Assembly (NCBI RefSeq): GCF_000224005.2
Contig: NZ_CP007031.1
Location: 3,191,001 to 3,255,000, forward strand
Source: Marichromatium purpuratum 984
Lineage (GTDB): Bacteria; Pseudomonadota; Gammaproteobacteria; Chromatiales; Chromatiaceae
Length of the DNA: 64,000 bases
Direction of reading: 5' to 3'
Shown here: piece by piece, positions 60,234 to 64,000 of the stretch
How positions within the stretch are numbered: position 1 is the stretch's first letter
Layout: each line of letters begins with the position of its first letter
Translations under genes and position numbers: made by a program
The notes under the pieces: model-generated
What the model saw: the letters and a program-made list of their open reading frames with translations, nothing else
Told to the model about the DNA's origin: nothing
The model's database searches: none

Positions 60234-61754
60234 ATGCCCGTCACCGACACCACCAACCTCCCCATGCCGGATCTGCACGATCTAGAGCTGCTGCTGCGCG
60301 CCGACACCCCGATCCTGATCATCGAATCGGTCGAGGAGCCGCGCGTGGTCGAGCTGTTCGCCGGACTGGCGATCCGTCTCGGCCAGCCCGCCTTCCGCTG
60401 GACGGTGACCGAGGGACTGCGCCGGCTCGAGTTCGACGCCGAGCCGCAACGCAACCTCGCCGAGCCGCGCCAGGCGCTGCGCCACATCCACGCGCTCGAT
60501 CAGCCCGGGCTCTATCTGCTGCTCGATTTCCACCCCTATCTCGACGACCCGATCCACGTCCGTTTGCTCAAGGAGATCGCCCAGACCCATGCCACCTGCG
60601 CGCGCACCCTGGTGCTGGTCAGCCACGGGCTCGAACTGCCCGCCGAGCTGCGTCATCTGAGCGTGCGCTTCCAGCTGCGCCTGCCCGAGCGCAAACGCAT
60701 CATGGAGCTGATCCGCGAGGAGGCCCGCGCCTGGCAGGAAGCCGCGCCCGGGCGCGCGCTGCGCGCCAGCCGCGAGGCCGTCGAGCAGCTGGCCAACAAC
60801 CTGCTCGGTCTCACCGAGTCCGATGCCCGGCGACTGATCCGCAACGCGGTGCGTGACGACGGCGCCATCACCCGCGACGACGTCGCCGCCCTGCGCCGCG
60901 CCAAGTACGCCCTGCTCAGCCCCGACGGCGTGGTCTCCTTCGAGTACGACACCCGCACCTTCGCCGACATCGCCGGGCTCGACAACCTCAAGGCCTGGCT
61001 CGACCGGCGACGCGCGCCCTTCCTCGACGCCGACGAGCGTCGCGACCGCCCGCGCGGCATCCTCCTGCTCGGGGTCCAGGGCGGCGGCAAGAGCCTCGCG
61101 GCCAAGGCCGTCGCCGGGCGCTTCGGGGTGGCGCTGCTGCGTCTCGACTTCGCCACCCTCTACGACAAGTACATCGGCGAGACCGAGAAGAACCTGCGTC
61201 AGGCGCTGCGCACCGCCGAGGTGATGGCCCCCTGCGTGCTGTGGATCGACGAGATCGAGAAGGGGCTGGCCAGCGGCTCGGGTGACGACGGCGTCGGCCG
61301 TCGCGTGCTCGGCACCCTGCTCACCTGGATGGCCGAACGGCGCGCCCGGGTCTTCCTGGTGGCCACCGCCAACGACGTCTCGCGTCTGCCGCCCGAGCTG
61401 CTGCGCAAGGGCCGCATCGACGAGCTGTTCTTCGTCGACCTGCCCGATGCCGGGGTGCGTCGCGAGGTCTTCACCATCCATCTCGCGCGCCGCGGCATCG
61501 ACCCGACCGCACTCGATCTCGACACCCTCGCCGCGGCCAGCGAGGGCTTCACCGGCGCCGGGATCGAGCAAGCGGTGGTCGCCGCCTGCTATGCCGAGGA
61601 CGGCGCCGAGCGCCGCCCCGACACCGAGGCGCTGCTCGCCGAGCTGGCCGCCACCCAGCCGCTGGCGGTGGTGATGGAGGAGCGGATCGCGGCACTGCGC
61701 GCCTGGGCGCGCGAGCGCACCGTGCCGGCCCACACCTCGGCCGAGATGGGCTGA
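60234..61754 (+). CDS. AAA+ ATPase, Ycf46-like
   Basis: The 506-residue protein has an N-terminal domain (about 1-230) that resembles a degenerate AAA/helical region, then a AAA+ module: Walker A GVQGGGKSLAAKA near residue 280, Walker B VLWIDEIEKG, sensor ATAND, and the arginine-finger region RKGRIDELFFVDLP. This matches the Ycf46 family found in plastids, cyanobacteria and many proteobacteria. Its function is not established; it is cytosolic. Confidence 0.82.
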   Translation: MPVTDTTNLPMPDLHDLELLLRADTPILIIESVEEPRVVELFAGLAIRLGQPAFRWTVTEGLRRLEFDAEPQRNLAEPRQALRHIHALDQPGLYLLLDFHPYLDDPIHVRLLKEIAQTHATCARTLVLVSHGLELPAELRHLSVRFQLRLPERKRIMELIREEARAWQEAAPGRALRASREAVEQLANNLLGLTESDARRLIRNAVRDDGAITRDDVAALRRAKYALLSPDGVVSFEYDTRTFADIAGLDNLKAWLDRRRAPFLDADERRDRPRGILLLGVQGGGKSLAAKAVAGRFGVALLRLDFATLYDKYIGETEKNLRQALRTAEVMAPCVLWIDEIEKGLASGSGDDGVGRRVLGTLLTWMAERRARVFLVATANDVSRLPPELLRKGRIDELFFVDLPDAGVRREVFTIHLARRGIDPTALDLDTLAAASEGFTGAGIEQAVVAACYAEDGAERRPDTEALLAELAATQPLAVVMEERIAALRAWARERTVPAHTSAEMG

Positions 61755-61904
61755 GAGCCAGGCGCGCCCTCACCGCCACGCTTGACAATCGCCCCGCCGC
61801 AACGACTATCCAGCGATCAGACGACGATCGGCCCGTCGCCACAGACGCACGCGTCATCGCGGCGCGGTGCATGATCAGCCCCGTCCATTCCGCGAGAGCA
61901 GACG

Positions 61905-62801
61905 ATGCAATACAAGGATTACTACAAGACCCTCGGGGTGGCGCGCGACGCCTCCCAGGACGAGATCAAGCGGGCCTATCGCAAGCTCGCACGCAAGTAT
62001 CACCCGGACGTCAGCAAGGAGTCCGACGCCGAGGCCCGCTTCAAGGAGATCAACGAGGCCAACGAGGTGCTGCACGACCCCGAGAAGCGCGCTGCCTACG
62101 ACGCCCTCGGCAGCGGCTGGCGCGCCGGCCAGGACTTCCGCCCGCCGCCCGGCGGCGGGCGACGCGGCCACTACCGCTTCGATGCCGAGGACGTCGGCGA
62201 CTTCAGCGACTTCTTCTCCAGCATCTTCGGACGCGCCTTCGGCGGCGCCGAGCCGCCGCGACGCCGCGGCCAGGACCAGACGGTACGCATCGCCCTCGAT
62301 CTCGACGAGGCCTATCGCGGTGTCACCCGCCAGGTGCGGGTCGAGTCCTCGGGCAACGCTCGCACCCTCAAGGTCCGCATCCCCGCCGGGGTTACCCAGG
62401 GCCGACAGATCCGGCTCGCCAGCCAGGGCGGTGCCGGACTCGGCGGCGGACCGGCCGGCGACCTCTACCTCGAGGTCGAGCTGCGCCCGCACCCGCACTT
62501 CACCCCGGACGGACGCGATATCCACCTGCGCCTGCCGCTGGCGCCTTGGGAGGCGGCGCTCGGCGCCGCGGTGAGCGTGCCCACCCTCGGCGGCACCGTC
62601 AGCCTGAAGATCCCGCCGGGCTCGCAATCCGGGCAGCGGCTGCGACTCAAGGGGCGCGGGCTGCCCGGCGATCCGCCCGGCGACACCCTGGTGACGCTCG
62701 AGATCCAGGCCCCGCCGGCGACCACCGAGGCGGCGCGGCGTGCCTACCGCAAGCTCGCCGAGCAGCTAGACTTCAACCCGCGCGCCGACCTCGGGGTGTA
62801 G
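61905..62801 (+). CDS. cbpA: DnaJ-like co-chaperone CbpA
   Basis: The 298-residue J-protein has a J domain at residues 4-70 with HPD in ARKYHPDVSK, a Gly/Arg-rich linker, and the two C-terminal substrate-binding domains. It lacks the zinc finger of DnaJ, as CbpA does. CbpA works with DnaK and binds DNA. cbpM follows after 30 bases. Confidence 0.93.
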   Translation: MQYKDYYKTLGVARDASQDEIKRAYRKLARKYHPDVSKESDAEARFKEINEANEVLHDPEKRAAYDALGSGWRAGQDFRPPPGGGRRGHYRFDAEDVGDFSDFFSSIFGRAFGGAEPPRRRGQDQTVRIALDLDEAYRGVTRQVRVESSGNARTLKVRIPAGVTQGRQIRLASQGGAGLGGGPAGDLYLEVELRPHPHFTPDGRDIHLRLPLAPWEAALGAAVSVPTLGGTVSLKIPPGSQSGQRLRLKGRGLPGDPPGDTLVTLEIQAPPATTEAARRAYRKLAEQLDFNPRADLGV

Positions 62802-62831
62802 CGCGCGGCTCAATGAGGGAGGACATCGCCG

Positions 62832-63170
62832 ATGCAGCAGCTGGAGCGGATCTTCGAGGGCATCGTGCTCGACGAGGGCCTGAGCCTGTCGCTGGTCGAG
62901 CTGTGCGTGCTCTGCGACGCCGAGCACCACCTGATCGAGTGCATGGTCGCCGAGGGGCTGCTCAACCCCTGCGGCAGCCTCCCCGCCGAGTGGCGTTTCG
63001 ACGGGGTCGCGGTGCGCCGCGCGCGCCGCGCCGTACGGCTGCGCCACGACCTCGACCTCAACCTCGCCGGTACCGCGCTGGCGCTCGACCTACTCGAGGA
63101 GAACGAGCGCCTGCGCGAGCGACTGCAGGTGCTCGAGCAGCACCTCGGCGCCCCCGGCACGCCGCGCTGA
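62832..63170 (+). CDS. cbpM: CbpA modulator CbpM
   Basis: The 112-residue helical protein shows LSLVELCVLCDAEHHLIECMVAEGLL and a C-terminal heptad helix (LLEENERLRERLQVLEQHL). It has a MerR-like fold and inhibits CbpA by binding its J domain in E. coli. Position right after cbpA supports the call. Confidence 0.85.
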   Translation: MQQLERIFEGIVLDEGLSLSLVELCVLCDAEHHLIECMVAEGLLNPCGSLPAEWRFDGVAVRRARRAVRLRHDLDLNLAGTALALDLLEENERLRERLQVLEQHLGAPGTPR

Positions 63171-63177
63171 GCGAGGC

Positions 63178-64000
63178 TCAGCCGACCTCCAGACGCATCG
63201 ACAGATCGACCGCGGTCACGTCCTTGGTGAGCGCGCCGACCGAGATGCGGTCGACCCCGGTTTCGGCGATGCCGCGAATGGTCTCGAGGTTCACCCCACC
63301 GGAGGCCTCCAGGCGCGCCCGCCCGGCGCTCAGCGCCACCGCCTCGCGCAGCTGGTCGTTGCCGAAGTTATCGAGCAGCACCGTCGGCGCACCGGCGGCC
63401 AGCGCCTGCTCGAGTTCGGCGAGCGACTCGACCTCGACGATGATCTCCAGCCCGGTGTCCAGCGCCCGCGCCGCAGCCACCGCCGCGGCGATCGAGCCGG
63501 CGGCGAGGATGTGGTTCTCCTTGATGAGGATGGCGTCGTGCAGCCCCATGCGGTGGTTGGTGCCGCCACCGCAGCGCACCGCGTACTTCTGCTGCAACCG
63601 CAGCCCCGGCAGGGTCTTGCGGGTGTCGAGCACCGCCACCGGCAGCCCGGCGACGGCGTCGGCGAAGCGACGGGTGCGGGTGGCGGTGCCCGAGAGGGTC
63701 TGCAGCAGGTTCATCGCCGTGCGCTCGCCGGTGAGCAGCGCACGCACCGGACCGGTGATCACGCACAGCCGCTGCCCCGGCGCGACGCGCTCGCCGTCGG
63801 CCGCCTCCCAGTCGATGCGGATCGTCGGATCGAGGGCGTGGAACACCGCCTCGAACCAGTCCCGGCCGCAGAGCACCGCCGACTCACGGGTGATTAGCTC
63901 GGCGCGCGCCTGCTGATCGACGGGCAGCAACGCAGCGGTGACGTCGCCACTGCCGAGGTCCTCGGCGAGCGCCGCGCGCGCCTGTTCGCGGATCAGTGAG
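63178..64000 (-). CDS. nadC: Nicotinate-nucleotide pyrophosphorylase NadC, 5' end outside window
   Basis: The frame is open to the right edge, so the first few residues are missing; about 274 are visible. Signatures include [62 protein letters not shown] and [13 protein letters not shown]. NadC converts quinolinate to nicotinate mononucleotide in NAD synthesis. It converges on cbpM with 7 bases between stops. Confidence 0.96.
   Translation of the reverse strand, partial: SLIREQARAALAEDLGSGDVTAALLPVDQQARAELITRESAVLCGRDWFEAVFHALDPTIRIDWEAADGERVAPGQRLCVITGPVRALLTGERTAMNLLQTLSGTATRTRRFADAVAGLPVAVLDTRKTLPGLRLQQKYAVRCGGGTNHRMGLHDAILIKENHILAAGSIAAAVAAARALDTGLEIIVEVESLAELEQALAAGAPTVLLDNFGNDQLREAVALSAGRARLEASGGVNLETIRGIAETGVDRISVGALTKDVTAVDLSMRLEVG

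Overview
The window is GC-rich chromosomal DNA from a gammaproteobacterium, most likely a purple sulfur bacterium of the Chromatiaceae. The main clue is a gene at 57010-57396 for a small secreted Gly/Tyr/Pro-rich protein of the sulfur globule protein family. The complete gammaproteobacterial division and cell wall (dcw) cluster and the zapD-yacG, lpoA-yraN-dolP and ptsP-rppH neighbourhoods fit the same placement.

Layout. (1) 1-11298 (+): an MSHA-like type IV filament or secretion operon. It holds the end of a secretin, a TPR membrane protein, an ExeA/MshM-type ATPase with a peptidoglycan-binding tail, a GspF/PilC platform protein, four prepilin-like proteins (three of them very large and related to each other) and a GspE/MshE-type ATPase. 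(2) 11413-13389 (+): a LOG-family protein with a large unrecognised N-terminal part. (3) 13390-15461: zapD and yacG set among arrays of 7-bp repeats and a triplicated ~170 bp inverted-repeat element. (4) 15462-21615 (-): a Nudix/ThiE-like fusion, argJ, secA and an M23 peptidase, with a divergent DUF721 gene at 21809. (5) 22383-41324 (-): lpxC and the whole dcw cluster, read as mraZ, rsmH, ftsL, ftsI, murE, murF, mraY, murD, ftsW, murG, murC, murB, ddl, ftsQ, ftsA, ftsZ, lpxC, with a clear promoter and MraZ operator boxes ahead of mraZ. (6) 41611-41974 (-): RNase P RNA (rnpB), followed by more heptamer arrays. (7) 42204-47285: rsmI (-), then lpoA, yraN, dolP and a GlcD-like flavoprotein (+). 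(8) 47296-48949: a small HTH-Sel1 protein (-) and a type IV pilin gene (+), separated by an unusual A-rich 600 bp region. (9) 49018-52655 (-): cupin, PH-domain protein, ptsP and rppH. (10) 52916-56920 (+): HAD phosphatase, olsB-like and olsA-like acyltransferases, glycosyltransferase and PAP2 phosphatase, a probable polar-lipid group. (11) 57010-64000: sulfur globule protein, uracil-DNA glycosylase and leuA (-), a Ycf46-like AAA ATPase, cbpA and cbpM (+), and the 5'-truncated nadC (-).

Most of the window is well-known housekeeping content. The best candidate for something new is the MSHA-like operon: three tandem paralogous pseudopilins of 858, 405 and 398 residues share an N-terminal architecture, then carry a Gly/Ala-rich hydrophobic stretch and a charged or coiled-coil tail. 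That is far beyond ordinary pilin size. Next are the dispersed heptanucleotide arrays, the triplicated inverted-repeat element, and a 12-bp motif found both upstream of the HTH-Sel1 gene and beside the pilin promoter.

No tRNA, CRISPR array, insertion sequence or prophage was recognised. All calls come from reading the sequence; no database search was run.
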